Both the position numbers and the translations under genes were made by a program. Below are positions 44,401-52,588 of a DNA stretch of 64,000 bases, one piece after another (position 1 is the first letter of the stretch; every line of letters starts with the position of its first letter). This DNA comes from Mucilaginibacter oryzae (GTDB taxonomy: Bacteria > Bacteroidota > Bacteroidia > Sphingobacteriales > Sphingobacteriaceae), in contig NZ_QGHA01000001.1 of assembly GCF_003148845.1 (NCBI RefSeq), positions 186,001 through 250,000 on the forward strand, in the 5' to 3' direction. The notes below the pieces were generated by a model. The model worked only from the letters and a program-made list of their open reading frames with translations. It made no database searches and was not told where the DNA came from.

Positions 44401-46926
44401 AAGCTGGCTACTGACCGTTACCGCGATGATCTTGTCGAGCTTAAAGTTGCTGATCGCCTGTCCGCGGGCTACTTCGCGGGCGACATAGCTGCAATACTTG
44501 TCCAGCAGGCAGCGCCCGAAATAGCGGGCGATGAATTTATCATGCATCGGCTCATAGAGCGTAAGGTAACTGGATTGGTAGGCGTTGTTGGATACTTGGA
44601 AGATCTCGCGGGGCTTGCCGCTGACCGGGTCGATATCTTCCTGAATGAAGCCTTTCAGCAGGCCGACGATTGCAGCCTTGCGCACTTCAAAGAAGGTCTC
44701 AGCGATCTCCTGGATGCCGGAGCAGACCGCGGTCAGCCAGCCGGCGTTCTTGACCAAAAGGTTGCCTTCCCCCTTATCCTGCAGGCCGTGAAGCTCGATG
44801 TTCAAAGCATTGCCGCCCAGTAAAAGGCTGGAGAACAGATCCGCATGCTGTTCATTCTTCAGGCCGATCCAGTTGATCATGTCTTCCTCCTTTTCGGCAT
44901 CGATCTTAAAGTTCAGGCAGGGTATCGGCCGGTACAGGTAGGGTTCCGGGAATCGCTGCCGGACGGTCTCGCCGTCGCGGTCTAGCTGGAAGTAATTTCG
45001 CTTCAGGTCGCGGATGATATCGCCCTCGTCGGGCGGCAGGTTGACGATGATCGCCTTGGTGATCTCGTTGATCTTGGGCGTCAGAAATAAATAATAGATG
45101 ATCTTGATCCAGGGCGCATTGCCTGAACTGAGCCCGCCAAAGTCAAAGAAGATGATGCAGGGTGATTCCCGGTACGCATCCAGGCGGCGGTTCACTTCGC
45201 AGAACAGCCGGTCATAGACATGATGAATATTGATCTCCGACTGGCTGCGCCGTAGCTCCTCGACGATCTCGTTATAGATGAACAGGATGCTGACATAATG
45301 GAACTGGTTGTGCACGAATACCTCCACGGCCTTTTCCTGGCGAAGCACATCGTCGGCCCGAATGGCGTAGGCGTAATCGGCCAGCACCGGCAATTCCTGG
45401 CGTACCGCCGGGATGACCGCCCTGTCGTCCACTGAGCCAGAATCACCAGGCCTGCGAGACAGTTCCTCCGTCCGGCGCTCGGGCAAGATGATCGTGGTCA
45501 TTGTGCCGGGGAATTCATGCTCGACGCTGACGTGGGTGATCGCCTCGCGAATTCGCATCCGTGGTTCCAAAATTGCTACCGGGTAAGTACCGGTATTCCG
45601 GATAACCAGTTGGTCGCTGAAATCAAAGACGATCTTGCCATGGCCGCTGCGTACCATCATCAGGCCCTTATAGCGCCTGACCATGTCTACCAGGAAGAAC
45701 AGGCCGCGGGGAACCAGATCGTAATAGGCAATGGTTTTATCCAGCGGGTTTTTGGAGGTCTCCAGTTGGAATGCGTATTCCAGGATCTGACAATCTTCAT
45801 TAGCGGCATCAAAACCTTCGCTGAACAGGTGCCGCTCCCTGAAGTCCGCCGCCCGAGAAGCTTCCCGGAACATCGGCCGCAGCGAGCCCGCTATACCATC
45901 ACCCAAATCCAGGAAGGCGAACTCCAGGTAAGAAATGTTCCGGTATAATGGGTAGCTCTGCAAGCTGGGCACCCGGCTGGGGCTGTGCCGGTGCTTAGGT
46001 GATCGCAGCAGCTGGGACATCTCCTTCCGGATGGCGTCCTTATCTTTATAAAAATCAAGTGTTTCCGGGTACTTCTCCTGGGAGAAGGATGGCACAAAAT
46101 GCCTGCTTTCCGGGTTGGGCCACTGGTTGGAAAGAAATGCGGTCACATAACATTCCGGCAGCAGGTCGCGCTTATTCTGCTCGAAGGAGTGCTGCAGGGA
46201 GTTTATGAACAGTTCCTGTGTAATGACATTACTGAGGATCTTACTTTCAAAGGGCAAATAACTGGCATAACGCTTTAAAAGATCCTGCATATCCTTTTGA
46301 AGATCAAATATCGGGTAACTGCCCTTCTCCTTGTTGAAGATATCGTTAAAATAGGTATCGTATTTGATATGTCGCTGATCAAAGCCGATGTCAAAAAAGG
46401 TGAAAGGGATGATTTGCAGGGCATTCTGCAGGGCCACTTTTTCTTCCCTGTTCACCGTACCGAAGTCCGCGATGTTGTCAAAATCCGAGGAATCAAGCCC
46501 CAGATGGGTCCGCATGCGCCAGATGGACAGCAGATAGATATTGCGGGTGCGCCGGCGCTTGATCCTTTGCTCGTTCTCCACATAACCGCGGCCATCCTCT
46601 ACGTAGCGTTGCTTCAGATATTCCAGCTGGTTAGCTTTATAATAGCCGGTCTCGGCCAGGTGATTACGATAAGGCAGCCTGACCTTGATCCTTTTACCGA
46701 TCAGCTTGATATTCCGGATCCATGCGAACAGGAAGACGATCTGCTCCGTTCCGATCCACTCCATAACAGAAAGGTCAAATACTACGAATTGCGTAGTCGC
46801 TGAAAAAGATTCCGAATAATGATCGGCCCGGAGCACACCGTCCGCTGCCTTCTCCCAGATGGTCTCGTCAAAAGTGGCCTGGGTGAATTTCGGCCCGAAA
46901 TAGATAGTATGATCAGCGCCTGGCAT
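41401..46926 (-). CDS. Giant STAS/HATPase/double-PRTase/HATPase protein, probable sensor of a new system
   Basis: 1841 residues, cytoplasmic, one intact frame. Order: STAS-like segment (36-90; FVVFDLSVMEWIGTEQIV); GHKL ATPase 1 (about 225-482; N-box ITQELFINSLQHS, G1 FLDLGDGIAG, GT box FPGTMTTIILP); Rossmann-like region (525-650; CIIFFDFGGLSSGNAP); phosphoribosyltransferase-like domain 1 (770-940; PRPP loop LLIVNDVISTGKLVEKL); PRTase-like domain 2 (1140-1300; KVLILDSGSLTGESLVQL) with CPFC at 1293-1296; helical region (1350-1690); GHKL ATPase 2 (1715-1835; FEEIFNNAERI and EGGLYNNVRHFVHKFGGG). The PRPP loops deviate (ND and DS rather than DD), so they may bind rather than transfer. It is first in an operon with the PNP and DUF4325 genes. 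I know no described protein with this whole architecture. GC-richer than the surrounding element. Confidence 0.85.
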   Translation of the reverse strand: MPGADHTIYFGPKFTQATFDETIWEKAADGVLRADHYSESFSATTQFVVFDLSVMEWIGTEQIVFLFAWIRNIKLIGKRIKVRLPYRNHLAETGYYKANQLEYLKQRYVEDGRGYVENEQRIKRRRTRNIYLLSIWRMRTHLGLDSSDFDNIADFGTVNREEKVALQNALQIIPFTFFDIGFDQRHIKYDTYFNDIFNKEKGSYPIFDLQKDMQDLLKRYASYLPFESKILSNVITQELFINSLQHSFEQNKRDLLPECYVTAFLSNQWPNPESRHFVPSFSQEKYPETLDFYKDKDAIRKEMSQLLRSPKHRHSPSRVPSLQSYPLYRNISYLEFAFLDLGDGIAGSLRPMFREASRAADFRERHLFSEGFDAANEDCQILEYAFQLETSKNPLDKTIAYYDLVPRGLFFLVDMVRRYKGLMMVRSGHGKIVFDFSDQLVIRNTGTYPVAILEPRMRIREAITHVSVEHEFPGTMTTIILPERRTEELSRRPGDSGSVDDRAVIPAVRQELPVLADYAYAIRADDVLRQEKAVEVFVHNQFHYVSILFIYNEIVEELRRSQSEINIHHVYDRLFCEVNRRLDAYRESPCIIFFDFGGLSSGNAPWIKIIYYLFLTPKINEITKAIIVNLPPDEGDIIRDLKRNYFQLDRDGETVRQRFPEPYLYRPIPCLNFKIDAEKEEDMINWIGLKNEQHADLFSSLLLGGNALNIELHGLQDKGEGNLLVKNAGWLTAVCSGIQEIAETFFEVRKAAIVGLLKGFIQEDIDPVSGKPREIFQVSNNAYQSSYLTLYEPMHDKFIARYFGRCLLDKYCSYVAREVARGQAISNFKLDKIIAVTVSSQLIGVAIRDLIEEDESYRFLRNDHVAPGSLDRSPDLIMLSSYYSFDTEKPFDRIELLDKLLIVNDVISTGKLVEKLIDKIENGKNAIINAIFSIADTRVPAEAYLPDEAESVDFDDYEVLCFTLANYADGIRLHKFKGPYQENRQHPVVIKRINPLLNTIVELKSIHSEQDKILFREPADLIVEAGVDPKYFKIGHFHQNLTHIGYLTAMRPLFGSTDGLDIISKIRDVIASGKHRGDGTNRTDGHALAFLDLEAARDELRDLLPADASALYLAQLEAAITGLREVSLNQQAGAQPDRAGQFDFIFYPVFSGIEKIRHFKLGKIFGVHPDNVIGLQRFDTPKGWRFPFPAKRHNQTTKNKKVLILDSGSLTGESLVQLIDNVAFLDVASITVISIITRIEDFYREFYSRLRAIKVKRLKNKMVFQGTLREKTVTIEVLFGINLHIPVYQPTSCPFCAEIEYLDDIALKHIQGPSDAVKKYIILRKQELTLLHASKDELVDTPYLPKLPSTGAVDSRHLFITRDIIGKIDSYRFYPEYFQAFDETIKTIARDQDWAKNGQVQRDIENLLACILHESYLFELINSLMNELMPALKAYLFHLIEGPAQFQPLYNWAPKSVVMLMFTLNFREIFELPVLEKIIRYADKDAFLFLQYKFWDLLYSKTVSLTIKTQVEELLLSADAALKGEQGLGPDAAEGLKEIMSTLTDYYNFKDLADSDNLLAPFYNLKKFVLNGKYRARHFLLKEYLNKLIYTLTSTQPSLTDIRAELENVLTIFKQDIKPNVKLIRDIHLKKYYQIIYNLLGDEKPGILYYLNELEKINQALIKNGQQPIHLVEKELKHARAICVELVTIVLVEDEATNTFFRICQQYPCDFQQVLNDMVSKRAYAKLVVINDQNVENRNMAINTTIFKGIFEEIFNNAERICDMSDLKLVIRCHITDNGIFINIEQNKAFRERRAEGGLYNNVRHFVHKFGGGYDDNDAVSFAQQKPFIIDITLHHHEYKS

Positions 46927-47080
46927 GGATCAATAAAGACAATGATGAATTATAATAAGTAGTAAACATGATGAGTTAGGTTCCGAATGTAAGTATAAGA
47001 AAATATTATTTTAAAAAACATACTTAGGCGAAATTCGCCTAAAAAAAATTTCAGGCATCATCGCTCAGAGAGAAGATGCT
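46927..47080 (-). promoter_or_regulatory. Upstream region of the three-gene operon
   Basis: 154 bp, AT-rich, between the giant gene's start and the Lrp-like remnant. It contains the near-palindrome TAGGCGAAATTCGCCTA (47033-47049 region; arms TAGGCGAA / TTCGCCTA), a possible operator of the operon. No confident -33/-7 pair was found. Confidence 0.4.
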
Positions 47081-47513
47081 ATAACTTTTGCATTCCTTCA
47101 TAACGAAGCAACTGTCCACTTAAGCTATATTGCCGCGGCAGTTGATGTGTTCCATCAGGAAGATAAATAAGCCTGCGGTGTGGTAGCCGTAATCTGCAGG
47201 AAAAAATTCCAGTTGCCGGATACGTGCAAACAAAACTGAATCTGTGCTAACGCCTGCATGGCGGATTCGATTTCAGCTAGGAGTTCAGTGTTTTGCTTTT
47301 CGAGCTTGATGTGGGTAATGACCAGGACCGGCTGGCCGATCTTCTCGCAGTCCAAAATGTCCGTAAATTGCCGGACAACGCCGGTAGCTTTGAGTTTCGC
47401 AAACACTTGGCGACCGACGTTTTGGTAAGGTTAACCCAACGCACGAGCTGCATGAGTTCGATGCGGCCGTTCTGCTCCATTGCAGGGAAATCGATGACTA
47501 CCGTATCTTCCAT
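47050..47513 (-). pseudogene. Lrp/AsnC-type regulator pseudogene (right copy)
   Basis: The ATG at 47513 (MEDTVVIDFPAMEQNGRIEL) starts an Lrp-type HTH; the frame shifts near 47405 to KLKATGVVRQFTDILDCEK and the RAM domain (LHVSGNWNFFLQITATTPQA), shifts again near 47170 (FIFLMEHINCRGNIA), meets an in-frame TAA, and ends VDSCFVMKECKSYSIF. So at least two frameshifts and one stop. The last part repeats at 39584-39701. It may once have regulated neighbouring genes. Confidence 0.7.
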
Positions 47514-47594
47514 ATCCTTAAAATAATATCTAAGGTCGTCATAAGATCGCGTGCTAATAAACTTAGTTTTCCAAAATCTTGCCGTCGCGCACAT

Positions 47595-48040
47595 CTGTAT
47601 AATGCAAAAAAAACACCTGGCTCGTACGTGTTACTTTTTACGTCCCTAATATAAATTGCCGATTACCTGAAATCTTTGGAATCGAAAGCATTTACGACGG
47701 TGAAATTTTTATACAATCAATAAAGGATAACTAAGCATTATCCTCATGATGTGGAGCTAGCCATGTTTTTGTCAGACGAAAAACCGCTTGCCGGAATACC
47801 CTGGCCAGTATACTTCACTGCGTTCTGCGTACGAAAGTCATTATCAGGCTTCAAATGGAATTATCTTTGATATTCATTACATAAAATATTTAATAAGTTA
47901 TTGAGGAATTTTCTTCTTCTCAAGCATATAGTTTGTACATTTGTAACACAGCGATTAATGGCCAAATCCAGTTTTGTACAAATCGTTGAATAATCTTTTG
48001 AAGGTTTATAACACATTATAATTTAAGGACTTACAAGCGA
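47595..48040. other. Right end of the island, no gene seen
   Basis: About 445 bp of AT-rich sequence between the Lrp pseudogene and attR. I found no credible coding frame, tRNA or repeat in it. It may contain right-end recombinase binding sites, but no repeat of the GTTGAAC boxes near attL is evident. Confidence 0.5.
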
Positions 48041-48063
48041 GGTTCGATTCCCGCTCTGAGTAC
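48041..48063 (+). other. attR: orphan copy of the tRNA-Leu 3' end
   Basis: Identical over 23 bp to 4699-4721 (tRNA-Leu T arm and acceptor end) and in the same orientation. The sequence before it (AGGACTTACAAGCGA) is not a tRNA, so only the 3' scar remains. It marks the right boundary of an element of about 43.3 kb. Confidence 0.88.
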
Positions 48064-48074
48064 TTGAAAATGAG

Positions 48075-48106
48075 GCGATTAGGTGAAAGACACTAATCGC
48101 TTTTTT
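48075..48106 (+). terminator. Terminator just after attR, probably the original tRNA-Leu terminator
   Basis: The stem GCGATTAGGTG / CACTAATCGC (one bulge) is followed by TTTTTT. It lies 12 bp beyond the tRNA-Leu scar, the distance expected if this was the terminator of the tRNA before the island integrated. Confidence 0.65.
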
Positions 48107-48156
48107 ATTTCTGGTGAAACATTTGCACTCTGTTTCACCAGTTAATTTTTTTCCAC

Positions 48157-48363
48157 CTATTGCGTTCGCCGCTCGGTCTGGTTCATCTCTTCCCAATACA
48201 ATGTTTCAAGATAGATGCCGTTTTGAATGGCTACGCGGGCGCGTATTTTTTCCAGTTCGGTCCTGATCTCTTCATCGCTAAGCGCCCCGCTTAACGAATG
48301 GTAATAAATGGCGTAACCGGTTTTGCTGTTTACGCATTTATAGTGTTTATCCGCCGCTTTCAT
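48157..48363 (-). CDS. Small conserved-looking hypothetical protein
   Basis: A 68-residue charged protein, no signal peptide or membrane helix: GYAIYYHSLSGALSDEEIRT, then a helix LEKIRARVAIQNGIYLETLY. Function unknown. First gene beyond the island, convergent with nothing close and 275 bp from the divergent DUF47 gene. Coding is supported by its codon pattern and clean start. Confidence 0.55.
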   Translation of the reverse strand: MKAADKHYKCVNSKTGYAIYYHSLSGALSDEEIRTELEKIRARVAIQNGIYLETLYWEEMNQTERRTQ

Positions 48364-48638
48364 GATGAATTATTATAAAAATACAATAGCACCAGCCCTT
48401 ATTTTGTTTTACAACATAAATGTGTTCCTGCTGCTTCATTTTATTACCCTGAATACAAATCGCCGAAGTATAAAAACACAAGAACTCAATTTTTTACACT
48501 CACTTAACCATTGTTAACATTAACTTAACACAACACATTGTTTTAATGGTTACTTTTACGCACTGATTAATTTATAGTAATGTATTTTAAGTTCGACCGA
48601 AATAACTACTGTAAATTTACGACTGATAAAAAAGATCA

Positions 48639-49286
48639 ATGAAGAGCTCAAACTCAAAATCGATATTCCCAAGTTCAAACCAGCTTTTTTACGATTTATT
48701 TAATGATGCTACGGCTAACGTTACCGAAATGGCCCGCCTGCTTGATGAGGCTGTTAACGCGCCTACGTCGTACGAGCAAAAGTTTAATTTTGCCCATATT
48801 GATAAGCTGAAGTTTAAAAGTTACGAAATTACCCACAGGGTTTTCAATGAATCGGGCAGGATGCTGATCTCGCCTTTTGGCCGTAAGGACATGTGCGACC
48901 TTGCCTCGGCTATTGACGATGTGGCCGACAGTATCACCATTGCCGCGCGCCGTATTAACCTGTACAATGTACCGGAAATTACGCAGCCTATCATTAACCT
49001 TGCAGCGCTCATCTTTAAAACAAGTACCGAGCTGGAAAGGGCGGTAAATATGATGAACGAGTTGAGCCGTTCGGCCGAAATATTTGAGATCTGCGCCAAT
49101 ATCAAACGCATTGAAGCCGATGCCGACCGCGTTTACAATACCGCTTTTGCCGACCTGCTAAGCAACCAGACAGACGCCATCGAACTAATTAAATACACCG
49201 ACGTATTTGTAGCCATGGAAACCGCTACCGATGCCTGCGAAGATGTAACCCTGATTATTGAAAGTATTTTGATAAAGATGGGGTAA
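48639..49286 (+). CDS. DUF47 family (PhoU-like) protein
   Basis: A 215-residue all-helical protein. Motifs of DUF47: NATVTEMARLLDEAV-like start, KFKSYEITHRVFNESGRML, SPFGRKDMCDLASAIDDVAD, IKRIEADADRVYN, and TDACEDVTLIIESILIKMG at the C terminus. Family members usually sit beside a Pit-type phosphate transporter and modulate it; no such gene is adjacent here, so it could have moved or may act on a distant transporter. Confidence 0.87.
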   Translation: MKSSNSKSIFPSSNQLFYDLFNDATANVTEMARLLDEAVNAPTSYEQKFNFAHIDKLKFKSYEITHRVFNESGRMLISPFGRKDMCDLASAIDDVADSITIAARRINLYNVPEITQPIINLAALIFKTSTELERAVNMMNELSRSAEIFEICANIKRIEADADRVYNTAFADLLSNQTDAIELIKYTDVFVAMETATDACEDVTLIIESILIKMG

Positions 49287-49290
49287 CCCA

Positions 49291-49413
49291 AGCCTCACTA
49301 AATCCGCTCCACAAGAGAGGACTTGAAAAAAGCTAAACTAAAAAGTCGATGAGTAATCATCAACTTTTTGGTTCTATAGCCCTTTTCCTCGGAGAGGGCT
49401 GGGTAAGGTTTAC
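49291..49413. repeat. Interspersed repeat units between convergent genes
   Basis: Two GC-rich units (CCAAGCCTCACTAAATCCGC with CTCCACAAGAGAGGACTTGA near 49291-49330, and CCTCGGAGAGGGCTGGGTAA near 49387-49406) flank an AT-rich spacer. They look like degenerate halves of the same family as the unit at 58911-58943 and probably act as a bidirectional terminator here. Confidence 0.4.
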
Positions 49414-51902
49414 TTCCCTCTGTCCTGCCCCGGGCCATTATCTCCGCCGTTGTTATCCCGGTTGTCATCGCCTTTTTCCCGGTCCTTTTTAAACTCAAGC
49501 TTACCAAATTTATAGCTTAGGCTGATGCCGAACGATTGCACAGGTACCAGCCGCTCATTAGTTGCGTAAAAGTTGCTGCCAAATGTTGATGACCGCTGAC
49601 TAACATATTTGGCGAACGGGTTGGTAGCAGTAAGGCCGATGCTTGCCTTTTTATCCCAGAACATTTTACGCATGGCAATGTTGTAAAACACAAATTTTGG
49701 ATTGGTACCCTGAATACCTCTTTGCGATGAGTTGTAGTTGCCAAAAAACTCGGCGCTCAAATCATGACCGAAACTGTATTGCGCGTTTAAGTTGATACGA
49801 TAGGCAAAGGCATTTACAGTGGCAAAACCCGGGTTGGTGGAACGCCTGTTACTGAAGATCATATTGGTGCGTAAATTCAGTTTGCCGGTTATCGGTACCG
49901 AAGCGTAAATATTAATACCCTGTCTGTCTTCCGATCCGATATTATAACGCTGGTTAAATGATACGCCCCTATAAACACGTCCGTTTACCTGCAACGAATC
50001 ATAGTAGGTGGTAAATTGCTGAATATCATCCGTGTTGTGACGATAGAAAGCGGCGATATTAATATTAGCCCCCTTATCGAACGATTTATTGTAGCCCAAC
50101 TCAAAATTATCACCTTTTTCAGGTTTCAGGTTAGGGTTACCTGTGTTGATGTTATGAGGATCGCTGATATTCAAGAACGGGTTCAAATCGCCATAATCCG
50201 GGCGCTGGATGCGGCGGGTATAGCTTAATTTAACAGACTGCGAACCATTGCTACCAAATTTGTGCGAAAACACCAATGATGGCACCAGGATATTATAATT
50301 AGGGATATTCACATTCTGAAAATCGGCTTTGGTGGTGGTATACTCGTCTCTTAAACCAGCTTTTACATCCAGAAAGCTGTTAAATAACGATGCCGATCCC
50401 GAAAGGTAATACGCATAGATCTTCCTGTTGTAAGTAAAACCATAGGTTTGCCTCGGGTCGAGGTTAAAACCGCCGTCGGTAGCCAGGGTATCGGTAACTA
50501 CATTATTATTGATATGGTTAAAATCAAGCTTTCCACCGGTTTCAATGGTTACCTTTTTGCTGATCGGATGGGTATAATCAACCGAGATATTGGTTTCACG
50601 GTCTTTACCCGGGTTATTGTTGGAGATGCCTGTTGATGGTTTTACGCCGTTCAGGTAATCCTGCACCTGCGATGAACTGAAGCTGTTATTACCAAAGCTT
50701 TCGGTATAAAGGATGTCCAGCTCCTGTCCCTCTTTGTCAAATGTTTTTTTGTAAGCCAGGCTTACATCGGTTGACCGGCCGTTGAATTTACTGCTTGAGT
50801 TACGGATATCCGCTGTATCAGAAATAAACGCGCCCGAAGCCGAAACAATCCTCGAATCTTCGTTGGTAATGCCATTACCATGGTTACCAAAATGGTTAAA
50901 ACCTACACCGGCGGTAAGGTTATCGTGTTTGCTGATGTCCCAGTTAAAGTTAATGCCCGATTCATAACCGTTACGTTTAAAATTATTGGAACCCTGCTGG
51001 AAGAAGGTGGTTTGATCGCCTTGCCCGTTGGTTGATACACGGTTACGGGTATACGGAGCATTGGTATTGATCTGGGCGTTGCCGCTAAAAAAAGCGTTTA
51101 CCCCAAAATTGCCTTTACGGGCATTTAAGTTGAACGAGCCGTTTTCGCGGCGCGTACCTGCCGATAGGTTAAAGCTACCGTTAATACCCTGAACCTTGCT
51201 GTCCTTCAAAATAATATTAACAATCCCACCGGTACCGGCAGCATCATACTTAGCTCCCGGACTGGTAATTACCTCGATACTTTTAATCTGGCTGGCCGGG
51301 ATACTGGCCAAAGCATCGGCCAGGCTGGCGCCGAAAATGCTTGATGGTTTGCCATTGATCAGGAAGCGGATATTGGCGTTACCCTGCAACTCCACGTTGC
51401 CATCAATATCAACAGTAATTTGCGGTACTTTTTTCAACACATCAATAGCCACACCACCCTGCGCGCTCAAATCATTTTGCGGGTTGTACACCATTTTATC
51501 AATCCGGTTTTCAACAGTTGGCACTTTGGCGGTAATGGTTACCCCTTTCAATTCGTTGGCCGTAGGCGCAAGTTTGATCTCGCCTAATGATAATGTAGCG
51601 CCCTCTTTCACTATTACATGCTCGATGATCGCTTTTTGATAACCTAAAAATTCGGCGGTTACCTTGTATTCTCCGGCAGGGATATTGCTGATACTGAAAT
51701 TACCTTTCGGATCGGTACTCATGCCGTTAAACGGCGAAGCGGCACCTTGTTTAAATATGGACACGGTAGCATAATCAACCGGTAGCTTGGTAGACGCGTC
51801 GGTTACCTTACCGCTGATCTTACCTTTAGCCCCGGGAGCGGTTTGGGCCTGTATATTAGCTGTAAAAATAAGTGAAAATAGTATGACAAAAACAGACTTC
51901 AT
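49410..51902 (-). CDS. TonB-dependent receptor with carboxypeptidase-regulatory-like domain
   Basis: An 830-residue outer-membrane protein. Signal peptide MKSVFVILFSLIFTANIQAQ, then the regulatory-like domain (GKISGKVTDASTKLPVDYA), a plug with NIRFLINGKPSSIFGASLAD and SPGAKYDAAGTGGIVNIILK, and a beta-barrel with YTRRIQRPDYGDLNPF. The tail is a low-complexity Asp/Gly/Arg run. This is the outer-membrane beta-barrel family that includes many receptors of unknown substrate, not the SusC type. No SusD partner. ATG at 51902 preferred over 51917. Confidence 0.9.
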   Translation of the reverse strand: MKSVFVILFSLIFTANIQAQTAPGAKGKISGKVTDASTKLPVDYATVSIFKQGAASPFNGMSTDPKGNFSISNIPAGEYKVTAEFLGYQKAIIEHVIVKEGATLSLGEIKLAPTANELKGVTITAKVPTVENRIDKMVYNPQNDLSAQGGVAIDVLKKVPQITVDIDGNVELQGNANIRFLINGKPSSIFGASLADALASIPASQIKSIEVITSPGAKYDAAGTGGIVNIILKDSKVQGINGSFNLSAGTRRENGSFNLNARKGNFGVNAFFSGNAQINTNAPYTRNRVSTNGQGDQTTFFQQGSNNFKRNGYESGINFNWDISKHDNLTAGVGFNHFGNHGNGITNEDSRIVSASGAFISDTADIRNSSSKFNGRSTDVSLAYKKTFDKEGQELDILYTESFGNNSFSSSQVQDYLNGVKPSTGISNNNPGKDRETNISVDYTHPISKKVTIETGGKLDFNHINNNVVTDTLATDGGFNLDPRQTYGFTYNRKIYAYYLSGSASLFNSFLDVKAGLRDEYTTTKADFQNVNIPNYNILVPSLVFSHKFGSNGSQSVKLSYTRRIQRPDYGDLNPFLNISDPHNINTGNPNLKPEKGDNFELGYNKSFDKGANINIAAFYRHNTDDIQQFTTYYDSLQVNGRVYRGVSFNQRYNIGSEDRQGINIYASVPITGKLNLRTNMIFSNRRSTNPGFATVNAFAYRINLNAQYSFGHDLSAEFFGNYNSSQRGIQGTNPKFVFYNIAMRKMFWDKKASIGLTATNPFAKYVSQRSSTFGSNFYATNERLVPVQSFGISLSYKFGKLEFKKDREKGDDNRDNNGGDNGPGQDRGK

Positions 51903-52049
51903 TATATGGTTGTGCATAGTGTAACCACAAAGCTGCTAAGAAAGATTGGATAAAAACTGAATTTAGCGGTATTGAAGTGTATTTGTTACAGTATGATTTC
52001 ACTATGTATACACGCTTGTTACATTGTATATGAAACTGTTACAAAAAAG

Positions 52050-52463
52050 TTAGAAAATCAATACAATGGTACCGCCGATAATAAGCAAAGCGCCGATTGC
52101 ATTTTTGAGTGTAAGCGGCTCGCCCAGAAATAAAACCGATAACACGATAGCCAGCGCAACGCTCAGTTTATCAACCGGGGCCACCTGCGTTACCTTCCCC
52201 AATTGCAACGCGCGGAAATAACAGATCCACGAAAGGCCGGTGGCTAAACCCGAAAGTATTAAAAACGTCCAATTGGTTTTAGTGAGACTGCCGATACCAT
52301 TGTGTCCTCCCTTAAAGATAGCAATAGACCAGGCTAATATCAGTATAATTACGGTACGGATAGCGGTAGCCAGATCGGTATCTACTCCTTTAATACCTAT
52401 TTTGGCAAATATGGCCGTAAGCGCTGCAAATAAGGCCGACAGTAATGCGTATATCCACCACAT
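52050..52463 (-). CDS. Small EamA-family (DMT) transporter
   Basis: A 137-residue membrane protein with about five hydrophobic helices, corresponding to one EamA repeat: MWWIYALLSALFAALTAIFA start, SGLATGLSWICYFRALQLG middle, VAPVDKLSVALAIVLSVLFL and GALLIIGGTIVLIF end. Single-repeat EamA proteins work as dimers in the inner membrane. Substrate unknown. Confidence 0.87.
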   Translation of the reverse strand: MWWIYALLSALFAALTAIFAKIGIKGVDTDLATAIRTVIILILAWSIAIFKGGHNGIGSLTKTNWTFLILSGLATGLSWICYFRALQLGKVTQVAPVDKLSVALAIVLSVLFLGEPLTLKNAIGALLIIGGTIVLIF

Positions 52464-52588
52464 AATAATTGAATTTGATGTTTAACTTGCAACAAGTTAA
52501 CGGCTAATTTGAATATTCATTCTGTATTAAATCTGTTAAAATCCAGAATCTGTACAAATTGCCCTTATACCTTTAACCTAAAAAAGTT

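Noticed and set aside
41564..46803. Many long plus-strand frames opposite the giant gene
   Set aside because: They are side effects of GC-rich codon use in the 1841-residue gene; none has a recognisable domain.
48020..48063. Second functional tRNA-Leu at attR
   Set aside because: Only the T-arm and acceptor end are present; D and anticodon arms are absent.
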